NCBI GenBank assembly: GCA_000720995.1
Contig: JOEL01000013.1
Coordinates: 62,001 to 126,000 of the forward strand
Origin: Streptomyces celluloflavus
GTDB taxonomy: Bacteria > Actinomycetota > Actinomycetes > Streptomycetales > Streptomycetaceae
Length of the DNA stretch: 64,000 nt
Reading direction: 5' to 3'
Position numbers and translations under genes: made by a program. Positions 53,934 through 63,079 of this stretch are shown piece after piece. Within the stretch, counting starts at the first letter, position 1, and every line of letters begins with the position of its first letter. A model generated the notes under the pieces. That model was not told the origin of the DNA and did no database searches. It worked only from the letters and a program-made list of their open reading frames with translations.

Positions 53934-54592
53934 TCGACCGACTGCTGCCCGCGCCGATCGCGACCGCCGAGGCGTTCCACGACGACCCGCTGTCGGCGAT
54001 GTTCCCCGAGGAACGGGAGCTGGTGGCCCGTGCGGTCCCCCAGCGGCAGAAGGAGTTCGGCACCGTACGCGGCTGCGCGCGCGACGCCCTGGCCCAGCTC
54101 GGCATCGCCCCCGCGCCGATCCTGCCCGGCCCCGGCCGGGCGCCCCGCTGGCCGACCGGGGTCGTCGGCGCGATGACGCACTGCAACGGCTACCGCGCCG
54201 CCGCGGTGGCCCGGTCCACGCAGATGGTGACGATCGGGCTGGACGCGGAGCCCAACGAGCCGGTGGCCGATCCCGGCGTGGTGGACCTCGTCACCCGGCC
54301 CGAGGAGCGCGCGCAGTTCCCCCGCCTGGCCGCCGCGCACCCCGAAGTCTGCTGGGACCGGCTGGTGTTCAGCGCCAAGGAGAGCGTCTACAAGGCGTGG
54401 TACCCGCTGACCGGCCGCTGGCTGGACTTCGAGGAGGCAAGCCTCACCCTCGACCCGGCGACCGCCACCTTCACCGCCCGCCTCCTCGTACCGGGCCCGG
54501 TCGTGGCGGGCACCCAACTCACCGAGTTCACCGGCCGCTGGCTGATCGACAAGGGGCTGGTGGTGACGGCGATAGCGGTACCTGTGGAGTGA
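53930..54592 (+). CDS. 4'-phosphopantetheinyl transferase (PptT/EntD type)
   Basis: A 220-residue transferase that loads CoA-derived phosphopantetheine onto carrier proteins of fatty acid, polyketide and peptide synthases. N-terminal block MFPEERELVARAVPQRQKEF, substrate-site TGVVGAMTHCNGYRAAAVA, the Mg-binding IGLDAEPNEPV and the FSAKESVYKAWYPLT motif are all present. It is translationally coupled to the metallophosphoesterase by ATGA. Confidence 0.9.
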   Translation: MIDRLLPAPIATAEAFHDDPLSAMFPEERELVARAVPQRQKEFGTVRGCARDALAQLGIAPAPILPGPGRAPRWPTGVVGAMTHCNGYRAAAVARSTQMVTIGLDAEPNEPVADPGVVDLVTRPEERAQFPRLAAAHPEVCWDRLVFSAKESVYKAWYPLTGRWLDFEEASLTLDPATATFTARLLVPGPVVAGTQLTEFTGRWLIDKGLVVTAIAVPVE

Positions 54593-54850
54593 GACGGGCT
54601 GCGGAGCGCGGCCGGACGGGTGGTCCGCCCGCGCCCCGCGACCCCGGCCGGGCACCTGCTACCGGGGCGGCCGCCGGGTCGGTGGCGGGTCGGTGCCGGT
54701 GGCCAGAGCGCCGGTGGTCGGCCGTGAACTGAACGCTCATCAGGCCACGGCACCCGCATCCGACCCGACCAAGGGGCTGGAGAGAGCGGACCGCCGTGAT
54801 CACTCGCCGTCTGCGCGGTGCGTGACCGCCGCGACCGCCGCAGCGTCCTT

Positions 54851-55426
54851 TCAGGCCGCATCGTCGGCGCCCTCGATGCACCGTTCCATGCCTTTGAGGA
54901 TGAGGGTCAGTCCGGCTTCGAACGCCGACTCGTGATCGATGACCGGAACGTCGGCCGGCAGACCTTCGCCGTTCCCGGGAGCGGCATCCGCCTGCTCTTC
55001 AAGCACACAGCCGACCGTGTACCGGCCGACGGCCAGCATCGCCATCTGCGCGTCGTTCTCGGGGACGCCGGAGGTGACAAGAAAGGCCATCTTGTGACGG
55101 ATGCGGTCGAGATCGCCGGTCGGGGTGCTGCCGGCGTGGAGGCGTGCGCCGTCGCGGCGGAGCAGCAATGTGCGCCGCAGGCTGCGCGAGTTCTCAAGGA
55201 ACCACTCGCGCCAGTCGTCCTCGGGTGACGGGAGCGGCGCGCCGGCGTGGGGGGCCATGGCCGCGTGCGCCATGGCAGCAAGAAGGTCCTTCTTGGTGCG
55301 GAAGTGATAGTAGAGCGACGGCTGCTCGACGCCGAGGCGCTTGGCCAGCCGCCTGGTGCTGACGGCTTCCAAGCCCACCTCGTCGAGCAGATCCAGCGCC
55401 TCGGTGACGACGGTCTCACGGTTCAT
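54851..55426 (-). CDS. TetR-class repressor
   Basis: A repressor of about 191 residues, close to true TetR in layout. The N-terminal helix-turn-helix reads LDLLDEVGLEAVSTRRLAKR, LGVEQPSLYYHFRTKKDLLA (compare [20 protein letters not shown] in TetR), and the C-terminal ligand domain has RHKMAFLVTSGVPENDAQMA and YTVGCVLEEQADA, as in the TetR_C family. It is divergent from the FAD monooxygenase, with two tet-operator-like sites between. ATG 55426 or GTG 55435 may be the start. Confidence 0.88.
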   Translation of the reverse strand: MNRETVVTEALDLLDEVGLEAVSTRRLAKRLGVEQPSLYYHFRTKKDLLAAMAHAAMAPHAGAPLPSPEDDWREWFLENSRSLRRTLLLRRDGARLHAGSTPTGDLDRIRHKMAFLVTSGVPENDAQMAMLAVGRYTVGCVLEEQADAAPGNGEGLPADVPVIDHESAFEAGLTLILKGMERCIEGADDAA

Positions 55427-55441
55427 CTTGGTCACATTGAC

Positions 55442-55460
55442 AATCTATCGGTGATAGAAG
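55442..55460. promoter_or_regulatory. tet-operator-like site 1
   Basis: AATCTATCGGTGATAGAAG. Its core CTATCGGTGATAGA differs at one base of 14 from the Tn10 tetO2 core CTATCAGTGATAGA. It lies just ahead of the repressor gene, suited to autoregulation. Confidence 0.75.
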
Positions 55461-55479
55461 ACTCTGGAAAAAATAAAAA

Positions 55480-55498
55480 TCAATCACCGATAGATTAT
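55480..55498. promoter_or_regulatory. tet-operator-like site 2
   Basis: Minus-strand reading ATAATCTATCGGTGATTGA. The block ATCACCGATAGATT (55483-55496) is the exact inverse of 55442-55455, giving a 14-base inverted repeat around an AT-rich spacer. It sits 13 bases before the monooxygenase ATG. Confidence 0.72.
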
Positions 55499-55510
55499 GG
55501 GGTGGTCGTC

Positions 55511-56758
55511 ATGACGGACGAGATCACGAAGCGCTCGCTACGGATTCTCGTCGCCGGTGGCGGCGTCGCCGGGCAGGCGCTGGCCTTCTGGCTCACCCGC
55601 GGCGGTCACCAGGTGACAGTCGTCGAGCGCTTCCCGGCGCTGCGCGCCTCCGGAGCCCAGGTCGACCTGCGCGGGCAGGGCATCGAGGCGGTCGAACGCA
55701 TGGGGCTGCTGGACACCGTGCGCAGTCAGTTGGTGGACGAGGCGGGCGTCGCGTTCGTCGATTCCCGCGGGAAGCCGAAGGCGACGATCATGGCGAACAC
55801 CTCCGGCACGGGCCGCCAGAGCCTCACCTCGGAGTACGAGATCATGCGCGGCGACCTGGTCCGCATCCTCCACGACGCGACCAAGGACGACGCCGAGTAC
55901 ATCTTCGGCAAGAGCGTCGACGGCTTCGACCAGGACGAGCACCACGTCACCGCCCACTTCTCGGACGGGACCTCCGGCGAGTACGACCTGCTGATCGGCG
56001 CCGACGGACAGGGCTCACGCACCCGCCGGGCGCTGCTGCCGGAGGGCTTCGATCCGTACTGGCGCGTCGGCATTCACATGGCCTACTGGTTTGTCCCGCG
56101 CATCGCCTCCGACAGCAACATCCGCGACACCTACATGGTCCCGGGCGGCCGCCAGATCATGCGGCGCAGCCACAACGCGACCGAGACCCAGGCATACTTC
56201 GTGATGCGCGAGGAGTCGGCGGAAGCCTCCGCGAGCCACCGCGCACCCGTCGAGCAGCAGCAGGAGTTCTGGGCCGGCCGCTTCCGCGACGCGGGCTGGC
56301 AGACCGACCGCTTCATCGCAGGCATGAAGACGAGCCCGTTCTTCTACTCCCAGGAGATCGTCCAGGTACGCACCGACACCTGGTCCAAGGGCCGTGTGGT
56401 CCTGGCCGGTGACGCCGCGCACTGCGCCTCCCCCTACAGCGGCATGGGGATCTCCGGCGGCCTGGTCGGCGCCTATGTCCTGGCCGGTGAGATCAACCGG
56501 CACGCCAACGACCTGCCGACCGCCCTGGCGAACTACGACAGCGTGCTGCGGCCCTTCGTCGACAAGATCCAGGCCGAGGTGAACCCCCGCCTGCTGCGCG
56601 TCGGCATGCCCATGAGCAAGCACGCGATCAGCGCCTTTCAGACCGCCACGGCGCTGGCCTGTCGCCTGCGCATCCCCGAACTCACCGCGCGCTTCGCGAA
56701 GGAAGACCGCGGCGGAGACTGGCAGTTCCCGGCGTACAGCGTCCCCGCCGCCACTTAG
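55511..56758 (+). CDS. FAD-dependent monooxygenase, TetX-like
   Basis: A 415-residue class A flavoprotein hydroxylase. FAD motif ILVAGGGVAGQALAFWLTRG, then GAQVDLRGQGIEAVERMGLL, the DG motif LIGADGQGSRTRRALL and the GD motif RVVLAGDAAHCASPYSGMGI. TetX and related proteins share this layout. Divergence from a TetR-class gene with two tet-operator-like sites suggests a tetracycline or other aromatic polyketide substrate; that is inference, because the family is broad. ATG 55511 has GGGGTGG upstream; GTG 55502 is possible. Confidence 0.85.
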   Translation: MTDEITKRSLRILVAGGGVAGQALAFWLTRGGHQVTVVERFPALRASGAQVDLRGQGIEAVERMGLLDTVRSQLVDEAGVAFVDSRGKPKATIMANTSGTGRQSLTSEYEIMRGDLVRILHDATKDDAEYIFGKSVDGFDQDEHHVTAHFSDGTSGEYDLLIGADGQGSRTRRALLPEGFDPYWRVGIHMAYWFVPRIASDSNIRDTYMVPGGRQIMRRSHNATETQAYFVMREESAEASASHRAPVEQQQEFWAGRFRDAGWQTDRFIAGMKTSPFFYSQEIVQVRTDTWSKGRVVLAGDAAHCASPYSGMGISGGLVGAYVLAGEINRHANDLPTALANYDSVLRPFVDKIQAEVNPRLLRVGMPMSKHAISAFQTATALACRLRIPELTARFAKEDRGGDWQFPAYSVPAAT

Positions 56759-57279
56759 GCCACCCAGACACCCAGACATCCAGACACCCAGAACACACTC
56801 GGAACTCGACAGGGAAAACGACCGGTTCCTGCTCTCCTGCGTCGTGCTGCCCTGGGCCGTCGAGCCAGTCCGACGCCGCCCTGGTGCCCGTCGGTTGACG
56901 GCCCGGCTTCAGTCGGCGGCCGACTCCTCGTCGTCGTCCAGCTCGGCCGCGTCCGGGTCGCGCAGCGTCAGCAAGACCGGCAGCAGCCCCGGGTGAGATC
57001 CGCGACCCGTTGGCGTCCTCCGCCCGGTCGCCGTACCCGTCCCGAGGGCTCCTCACGGGGCTCCAGCTCGAACACGCCCTTGCAGACCGTCGTCTCACTC
57101 ACTGGGGCGGCCTGCGCGGCGGCCCGGACGCCGCCACGCCCCAAGGACCGGGCACGAGCGGCCGCCATAACGGCGGGCCGCCCGCGACCAGGGTTTCGCC
57201 CCGCAGGATTCACTTGCGCGGAAAGAGGCTCTCCTCATTCACTTACGCGGAATGCGGCTCTGCTCGCCGAGCAGCCCGC
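56759..57279. other. Region without a confident gene
   Basis: 521 bases. One minus-strand frame ends with a stretch like a protein C-terminus (TLRDPDAAELDDDEESAAD, stop near 56910) and another reads FELEPREEPSGRVRRP near 57065, but in different frames. This may be a decayed gene. The segment at 56760-56795 has tandem CCAGACA-type repeats. Confidence 0.35.
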
Positions 57280-57687
57280 TCAGCCCTCGCCCGGGATCAG
57301 CCGCAGCGAGATCGAGTTGATGCAGTACCGCTGATCCGTAGGAGTCGGATACCCCTCGCCCTCGAACACATGCCCAAGGTGCGAACCGCACCGGGCGCAC
57401 CGCACCTCGGTGCGGGCCATGCCGTGCGAGCGGTCCTCCAGGAGTTCCACGGCGGCGGAGTCCTTCGGGTCGTAGAAGGACGGCCAGCCGCAGTGGCTCT
57501 CGAACTTGGTGTCGGAGCGGAACAGCTCGGCGCCGCAGGCCCGGCAGGAGTACACGCCTTCGGCCTTGGTGTCGGTGTATTCGCCGACGTAGGCGGGCTC
57601 CGTGCCGGACTGGCGCAGTACCTGGTACTCCGCCGGGGTCAGCTCGGTGCGCCACTGCTCGTCCGGCTTGTCGATCTCGTACGACAT
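57280..57687 (-). CDS. msrB: Peptide-methionine (R)-S-oxide reductase
   Basis: A 135-residue enzyme repairing methionine-R-sulfoxide in proteins. Zinc cysteines C48, C51, C97 and C100 (CRAC, CARC), catalytic C122 in RYCINSISL and a likely resolving C66 in HCGWPSF are all present. ATG 57687 follows GAGGAGA. It lies 11 bases after murC and is co-directional, so both are probably on one transcript. Confidence 0.95.
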   Translation of the reverse strand: MSYEIDKPDEQWRTELTPAEYQVLRQSGTEPAYVGEYTDTKAEGVYSCRACGAELFRSDTKFESHCGWPSFYDPKDSAAVELLEDRSHGMARTEVRCARCGSHLGHVFEGEGYPTPTDQRYCINSISLRLIPGEG

Positions 57688-57698
57688 CTGCGGTCTCC

Positions 57699-59099
57699 TC
57701 AGCTCTCCAGGCGCGAGAGGATCGCGGGACCGAGGTCGGTCACATCGCCCGCGCCCATCGTGAGAACAAGGTCGCCGGGCTTCGCCATTCCGGCGATGGC
57801 GTCGGGGACGGCGCTCCGGTCGGGCGCGGCGGTGACATCGGCGCCCGCCTCGCGCGCCGCGTCGATGATCAGGGTGCTGGTGACGCCCGGGATCGGGTCC
57901 TCGCGGGCGGGGTAGATGTCCAGCACCACGGAGGCGTCGGCGAGGGCGAGCGACTGGCCCATCTCCGTGCCGAGCTCCTGGGTGCGGGAGAAGAGGTGCG
58001 GCTGGAAGACGACCAGGACGCGGGCGTTCTCCCCGGCCGCGCCGCGAATGGCTTCCAGGTCGGCGGTCATCTCGGTGGGGTGGTGCGCGTAGGAGTCGAT
58101 GACCTGCACTCCGGCCGCCTCGCCGAGGAGCTGGAGGCGGCGCTTGACACCGGTGTAGGTGCCGAGCGCGGAGGCGAGGTTGTGCGGCGGCAGGCCGAGG
58201 GCGACGCCCGCGGCGAGGGCGGCGACGGCGTTGTGGGCGTAGTGCCGGCCGGGGACGGAGACGGTGAAGGTGAGGATCTTGCCGCTGCCGAGGACGACGG
58301 TGACGTCGCTGGTCAGGCCGCGCGGGTTGACCTTGAGGATGCGGACGTCGGCGTCCTCGGACTCGCCGTAGGTGACGACCTCGATGTCGTGCCGCCCGGA
58401 GATCCTGGCGGTCAGCTCGCGGGCGCCGGGGTGGTCGGCGGCGATGACGAGGGTGCCGCCGGGCCGGATGCGGCCGACGAAGGTCTCGAAGGACGCGTAG
58501 ATCTCGTCCATCGAGGCGTAGTTGGCGTGGTGGTCCAGCTCGACGTTGAGGACGATGGCGACCTCGGGCGCGTACTTGTGGAAGCTGCGGTCGCTCTCGT
58601 CGGCCTCGGCGACGAAGATCTCGCCGGCGCCGTGCTCGGCGTTGGAGCCCGGGGCGTCCAGGTCGCCGCCGATGGCGTACGAGGGCTGGAGGCCGAGCGC
58701 GCCGAGGGAGACGGCGAGCATCGAGGTCGTGGTCGTCTTGCCGTGGGTGCCCGCCACCGCGATGGGGCGCAGGCCGTCCATCAGGGAGGCGAGCGCGTCG
58801 GAGCGGTGCACGACGGGGACGCCGCGGGCGTGGGCGGCGGCCAGCTCCGGGTTGTCGGCGCGGATCGCGGAGGAGACGACGACGCCGGTGGCGTCCTCGG
58901 CGAGGTGGGACGCGGCGTGGCCGAGGTGGACGGTGACGCCGAGGGCGCGCAGGGCCTGGGCGGTCGCGGAGTCCTTGGCGTCGCTGCCCGCCACCCGGGC
59001 GCCGCGCTGCGCGAGGATCTTCGCGATGCCCGACATGCCGGCGCCGCCGATACCGATGAAGTGCGGCCGGTCCATCGAGGCTGGGATGGCGGGTGCCAT
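57699..59099 (-). CDS. murC: UDP-N-acetylmuramate--L-alanine ligase
   Basis: A 466-residue Mur ligase adding L-Ala to UDP-MurNAc in peptidoglycan synthesis. N-terminal IGIGGAGMSGIAKILAQRG binds the nucleotide-sugar, the P-loop GTHGKTTTTS lies at 117-126, followed by EADESDRSFHKYAPEVAIV, SYAHHPTEMTADLEAIRGAA and FQPHLFSRT. Length and motifs are normal. The ATG follows AGGGAGA. It lies apart from the division gene cluster and is linked to msrB. Confidence 0.95.
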   Translation of the reverse strand: MAPAIPASMDRPHFIGIGGAGMSGIAKILAQRGARVAGSDAKDSATAQALRALGVTVHLGHAASHLAEDATGVVVSSAIRADNPELAAAHARGVPVVHRSDALASLMDGLRPIAVAGTHGKTTTTSMLAVSLGALGLQPSYAIGGDLDAPGSNAEHGAGEIFVAEADESDRSFHKYAPEVAIVLNVELDHHANYASMDEIYASFETFVGRIRPGGTLVIAADHPGARELTARISGRHDIEVVTYGESEDADVRILKVNPRGLTSDVTVVLGSGKILTFTVSVPGRHYAHNAVAALAAGVALGLPPHNLASALGTYTGVKRRLQLLGEAAGVQVIDSYAHHPTEMTADLEAIRGAAGENARVLVVFQPHLFSRTQELGTEMGQSLALADASVVLDIYPAREDPIPGVTSTLIIDAAREAGADVTAAPDRSAVPDAIAGMAKPGDLVLTMGAGDVTDLGPAILSRLES

Positions 59100-59161
59100 G
59101 GGCGGTTCTCCCTGATCGTCGCGAGCGGTGGTGCTGCCGACGATTCTCGCACCCGCCGCGG

Positions 59162-59797
59162 TCAGCGGCGGATCAGCCCTTGTGCGGTGGCGGCGGCCAC
59201 CGCGGACGTGCGGGAATCGACCCCCAGCTTGGCGTAGATGTGCACGAGGTGGGATTTGACGGTGGCCTGGCTGAGGAAGAGCCGTTTGCTGATCCGCGCG
59301 TTGGACAGGCCGTCGGCGACGAGCTGCAGGACCTCGGTCTCGCGGCGGGAGAGCGCGGTCGCGGGCGTGCGCATCCGGTCCATCAGGCGCAGCGCGATGG
59401 TGGGCGCGAGCGCGGACTTCCCGGCGGCGGCGGTGCGCACGGCCGCGGCCAGTTCCTCCGGCGGGGCGTCCTTGAGGAGGTAGCCGGTGGCGCCCGCCTC
59501 GATGGCGGCGAGGATGTCGGCGTCGGTGTCGTACGTGGTCAGGACCAGTACCCGGGGGGCGCCGTCGCGGGCGGTGATGGCGGCGGTGGCCTGCGAGCCG
59601 AGCATCCGGCCGCCGAACTGGAGGTCCATCAGGACCACGTCCACATCGAGCCGCGCGGCGAGCTCGACGGCCTGTTCCGCGGTGGGGACGTCGGTGACGA
59701 TCTCGAAGTCCGGTTCGGTCTCCAGGACGGCGCGCAGCCCGGCGCGGACGACGGGATGGTCATCGGCGAGCAGCAGCCGGATGGGGGTGTCGGTCAC
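59162..59797 (-). CDS. NarL/LuxR-family response regulator
   Basis: A 211-residue two-component regulator. The receiver domain (LLLADDHPVVRAGLRAVLET, phosphoacceptor Asp in VVLMDLQFGG, VLVLTTYDTDADILAAIEAG) is followed by a LuxR helix-turn-helix (LSRRETEVLQLVADGLSNAR, LFLSQATVKSHLVHIYAKLG). GTG 59797 overlaps the sensor kinase stop (GTGA). The pair probably controls the divergent ABC transporter genes. Confidence 0.93.
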   Translation of the reverse strand: MTDTPIRLLLADDHPVVRAGLRAVLETEPDFEIVTDVPTAEQAVELAARLDVDVVLMDLQFGGRMLGSQATAAITARDGAPRVLVLTTYDTDADILAAIEAGATGYLLKDAPPEELAAAVRTAAAGKSALAPTIALRLMDRMRTPATALSRRETEVLQLVADGLSNARISKRLFLSQATVKSHLVHIYAKLGVDSRTSAVAAATAQGLIRR

Positions 59798-61113
59798 GTG
59801 GCGGACCCCTTGGCGGTGTCGGTGCGGGTACCGGGGGCGGGGGTGCCCGGCAAGGGCCCGGACGGCGCGGCGGCGCGGTCGGCGGCCGTGTCCGGTGTCC
59901 CGGCGGCGTCCGGCGCGGGGGCGGCCGGGCAGGGCAGGGTGACGGCGACGGCGGTGCCTTCGCCGGGGGCGGATTCCACGACGAGGGTGCCGTGCAGTGC
60001 GCGGGCGCGGGCGCGCATCGCGGCCAGTCCGAAGCCGGTGCCGGTGACCGCGGCGGAGCCGGGCGCGGGGACGTGCGCGGGGACGAAGCCGGCGCCGTCG
60101 TCCACGATGTCGAGGGCGACCTCGGTGTCCATGTAGCTGAGGGTCAGCTCGACGCGGTCCGCGGCGGCGTGCTGGACGGTGTTGGCGAGCGCGGACTGGG
60201 CGATCCGCAGCAGGGCGACCTCCTGCGGGGTGGGCAGGGCGGTGGGGACGCCGGAGACCTGGCAGTGCACGGCGAGGCCGGCGGTGCGGGCGGTGGTGGC
60301 GCCCAGCCGCTCCAGGGCGGCGGGCAGCGAGCCGGTCTCCAGGTCGGGCGGGCTGAGCGCGCGGACGAAGCGCCGGGCCTCGGCGAGGTTGTCGACGGCC
60401 GCCCGGCGGGCCTGGCGGACATGGCCGAGGGCGCTCTCGGGCCGCTGCGGGATCGCCCGCTCGGCGGCCCGCAGCAGGAGCTGGATGCTGGACAGGCCCT
60501 GCGCGAGGGTGTCGTGGATCTCGCGGGCCAGCCGTTCGCGTTCGGCGAGCACCCCGGCGGCGTGTTCCGCGGCGGCCAGTTCGCTGCGGGCGGCGGTCAG
60601 CTCCTCGATGAGGCGGCGGCGCTGTTCGCTCTCGCGGTAGAGCGCCTGGTAGCCGAGGACGACGGCGACCGCGACGGCGGCGCCCAGCCCGGGGCCGATG
60701 ACGGTACCGATGCTGAGGGTGTGGGTGTGCCACCCGAAGCCGGCGACGGCGGTCGCGGTGGTGGCCGCGACGGCGGGCAGCGCCCAGCGCAGCGGCAGCA
60801 GGTGCAGCTGGACGAAGAAGAGCGGGAACGCCAGCCAGACGCCGTCCTGGGTGAGGGCCAGCAGCACCATCCACAGGAGCGCCACGACCGACAGCCAGAG
60901 GGCCGCGGCGGGGGTGGAGGTGCGCAGCCGGGGCAGTGCGGGGCCGGTGACGTAGACGGCGAAGAGGAGGACCGCGGCGGCGATCACGCCCGGTGCGTAC
61001 GGGGCGTCGCCGGCGACCGCCCGGACGGAGGCGAGTGCGAGGAGTGCGGCCACCATCAGGTGCAGGCAGGTACGCAGCACACGTATGACGGGGGTGAGGG
61101 AGTGATCGGTCAC
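59794..61113 (-). CDS. NarL-partner sensor histidine kinase
   Basis: A 439-residue membrane kinase. Four to five transmembrane helices in residues 15-160, then a dimerisation domain of the HisKA_3 type with the phospho-accepting His in LAREIHDTLAQGLSSIQLLL and a C-terminal HATPase (VALDIVDDGAGFV, GTGFGLAAMRARARALHGTL). A Pro/Ala/Gly-rich tail of about 45 residues is extra. GTG 61113 follows GGAGAAG. It is operonic with the response regulator. Confidence 0.92.
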   Translation of the reverse strand: MTDHSLTPVIRVLRTCLHLMVAALLALASVRAVAGDAPYAPGVIAAAVLLFAVYVTGPALPRLRTSTPAAALWLSVVALLWMVLLALTQDGVWLAFPLFFVQLHLLPLRWALPAVAATTATAVAGFGWHTHTLSIGTVIGPGLGAAVAVAVVLGYQALYRESEQRRRLIEELTAARSELAAAEHAAGVLAERERLAREIHDTLAQGLSSIQLLLRAAERAIPQRPESALGHVRQARRAAVDNLAEARRFVRALSPPDLETGSLPAALERLGATTARTAGLAVHCQVSGVPTALPTPQEVALLRIAQSALANTVQHAAADRVELTLSYMDTEVALDIVDDGAGFVPAHVPAPGSAAVTGTGFGLAAMRARARALHGTLVVESAPGEGTAVAVTLPCPAAPAPDAAGTPDTAADRAAAPSGPLPGTPAPGTRTDTAKGSAT

Positions 61114-61283
61114 GGCTTCTCCAGGCTAAGGGCCGCCCGGGGCCGCGGCATCCATCGAAAGGTGGAGGGCGGGCTGCACCTTTCGATCCCGGCGAACCAC
61201 TCCCCGGCGCGATGCCCGCGCCCCCGCCCGGAGGAGACGGTGGGACCAGCCGCCGGGCAGTGGGCCCGGCGCCGGAACCGAGG

Positions 61284-62366
61284 ATGGCAGAGCCTGTGTT
61301 CGTCGCCTGGAGAGACCTGGGATTCGCCAAGGGCAGGTTCGCCCTGATGGGCAGCGTCATCGTGCTGATCACGGTGCTGGTCGGTCTGCTGTCGGGGCTG
61401 ACCGCCGGCCTGGGCCGGGAGAACACCTCCGCGATCACCGCGCTCCCCGCCGACCATCTGGTGTTCTCGGCGCCCGCCGAGGGCGGCAAGGTCTCCTTCA
61501 CCGACTCGCGGCTGCCGGAGGCGACGGTGCGGGACTGGTCGCGGGTGCCGGGCGTACAGCGTGCGGAGCCGCTGGGGATCGCCACGACGAAGGCGGAGGC
61601 GGGCCGCCGGACGGCCGCGGTGACCGCGTTCGGGGTGCGGCCCGGGTCGCCGCTGGCGCCGGCCGGTGCCGCGCTCGGGGAGGGCGAGGCGGTGCTGTCC
61701 GCGAAGGCCGCCGCGTCCCTGGGCGTATCGGCCGGCGGCACGCTCTCGCTGGGCGGCCGGATGGTCAAGGTCACGGCGGTGTCGGGCGCGGCGATGTACA
61801 GCCATACGCCGGTGGTCTGGGTCTCCCTCGACGCCTGGCGCAAGCTGCCCGGCGGCGCGGGCGGCGCGACCGTGCTCGCCCTGTCCACCACCGGGACGCC
61901 CGCCCTGGCGGACGCCGACAAGAAGCTCGGCACCGCGACCGTGACCTCCGACGACGCACTGCAGGCCATCGGCTCGTACACCGCGGAGCACGGTTCGCTG
62001 CAACTGATGCGCGGCTTCCTGTTCGCCATCTCCGCGCTGGTCATCGGCGCGTTCTTCACGGTGTGGACGATCCAGCGCAGCGGCGATGTCGCGGTGCTGA
62101 AGGCGCTGGGCGCCTCGACCGGCTACCTGCTGCGCGACGCGCTGGGCCAGGCCGTGGTGCTGCTGGTGATCGGCACCGGCCTGGGGACCGCCGTCGCGGC
62201 CGGGGTGGGCGCCGCGGTCGGCGGCACCGTGCCGTTCGTGCTGGACCCGTCCACCGTTCTGATCCCGGCCCTGATCATGATCGCGCTCGGTGCCGTCGGC
62301 GCCGCGCTGTCCATCCGCCGCATCACGTCCGTAGACCCGCTGACCGCCCTGGGAAGTGCCCGATGA
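61284..62366 (+). CDS. ABC exporter permease, FtsX/MacB type
   Basis: A permease of about 360 residues. An N-terminal helix (FALMGSVIVLITVLVGLLSG), a large extracytoplasmic domain (about 45-245) and three C-terminal helices (GFLFAISALVIGAFFTVWTI, AVVLLVIGTGLGTAVAAGVG, VLIPALIMIALGAVGAALSI) with VAVLKALGASTGYLLRDALG give the usual layout. It ends RRITSVDPLTALGSAR. It is divergent from the two-component genes and overlaps the ATPase gene (ATGA). The start is uncertain: ATG 61284, GTG 61296 or ATG 61212. Confidence 0.88.
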   Translation: MAEPVFVAWRDLGFAKGRFALMGSVIVLITVLVGLLSGLTAGLGRENTSAITALPADHLVFSAPAEGGKVSFTDSRLPEATVRDWSRVPGVQRAEPLGIATTKAEAGRRTAAVTAFGVRPGSPLAPAGAALGEGEAVLSAKAAASLGVSAGGTLSLGGRMVKVTAVSGAAMYSHTPVVWVSLDAWRKLPGGAGGATVLALSTTGTPALADADKKLGTATVTSDDALQAIGSYTAEHGSLQLMRGFLFAISALVIGAFFTVWTIQRSGDVAVLKALGASTGYLLRDALGQAVVLLVIGTGLGTAVAAGVGAAVGGTVPFVLDPSTVLIPALIMIALGAVGAALSIRRITSVDPLTALGSAR

Positions 62367-63079
62367 GCCTGGAACTGACCGATGTCACCCTCACCTACCC
62401 CGACGGCGGCGCGCGGCTGACCGCGCTGGACAACGTCTCGCTCACCGTCCCGGCCGGCAGCATGACCGCGGTGATCGGCCCGTCCGGCTCCGGCAAGTCC
62501 AGTCTGCTGGCGGTGGCCGCGACGCTGATCACGCCGGACCGCGGCCGAGTGGTGATCGACGGCCGGGACACCGCGGGGCTGGGCCGCGCCGCGCTGACGG
62601 CGCTGCGCCGCACCACCATCGGCACGGTCTTCCAGCAGCCGAACCTGCTGCCGTCCCTGACGGCCGCCGAGCAGCTCCAGGTGATGGCGCACCTGGACGG
62701 CCGCTCGCCCCGCGCGGCCCGGCCGCGGGCGCTGGAGCTGCTGGCGGCGGTCGGCCTGGCCGAGCAGGCCGACCGCCGGCCGCACCAGCTGTCGGGCGGT
62801 CAGCGGCAGCGGATCAACATCGCGCGGGCGCTGATGAACGAGCCGGCGGTCCTCCTGGTGGACGAGCCGACCAGTGCGCTGGACCAGGAGCGCGGCGCCG
62901 CCGTGCTGGACCTGCTCACCGCGCTCACCCACCAGCGCGCGACCGCGACGGTGCTGGTCACCCACGACCGCTCCCATCTGGGCGCGGTGGACGAGGTCGT
63001 GGAGGTGCTGGACGGACGGCTCAGCTCGCCGCGGGACCATCCGCCGGTTCGTCGTCCGCCGCGTGCGAGAACAGCTTGA
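62363..63079 (+). CDS. ABC exporter ATP-binding protein, MacB/LolD type
   Basis: A 238-residue ATPase partner of the permease. Walker A GPSGSGKSSLLAVAATLITP, Q-loop VFQQPNLLPSLTAAEQLQVM, signature QLSGGQRQRINIARALM and Walker B VLLVDEPTSALDQERG are intact. ATG 62363 overlaps the permease stop. Its 3' end overlaps the convergent gene by 59 bases. The exported compound is unknown; cell-wall-active agents are frequent for such regulated pairs. Confidence 0.92.
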   Translation: MSLELTDVTLTYPDGGARLTALDNVSLTVPAGSMTAVIGPSGSGKSSLLAVAATLITPDRGRVVIDGRDTAGLGRAALTALRRTTIGTVFQQPNLLPSLTAAEQLQVMAHLDGRSPRAARPRALELLAAVGLAEQADRRPHQLSGGQRQRINIARALMNEPAVLLVDEPTSALDQERGAAVLDLLTALTHQRATATVLVTHDRSHLGAVDEVVEVLDGRLSSPRDHPPVRRPPRARTA

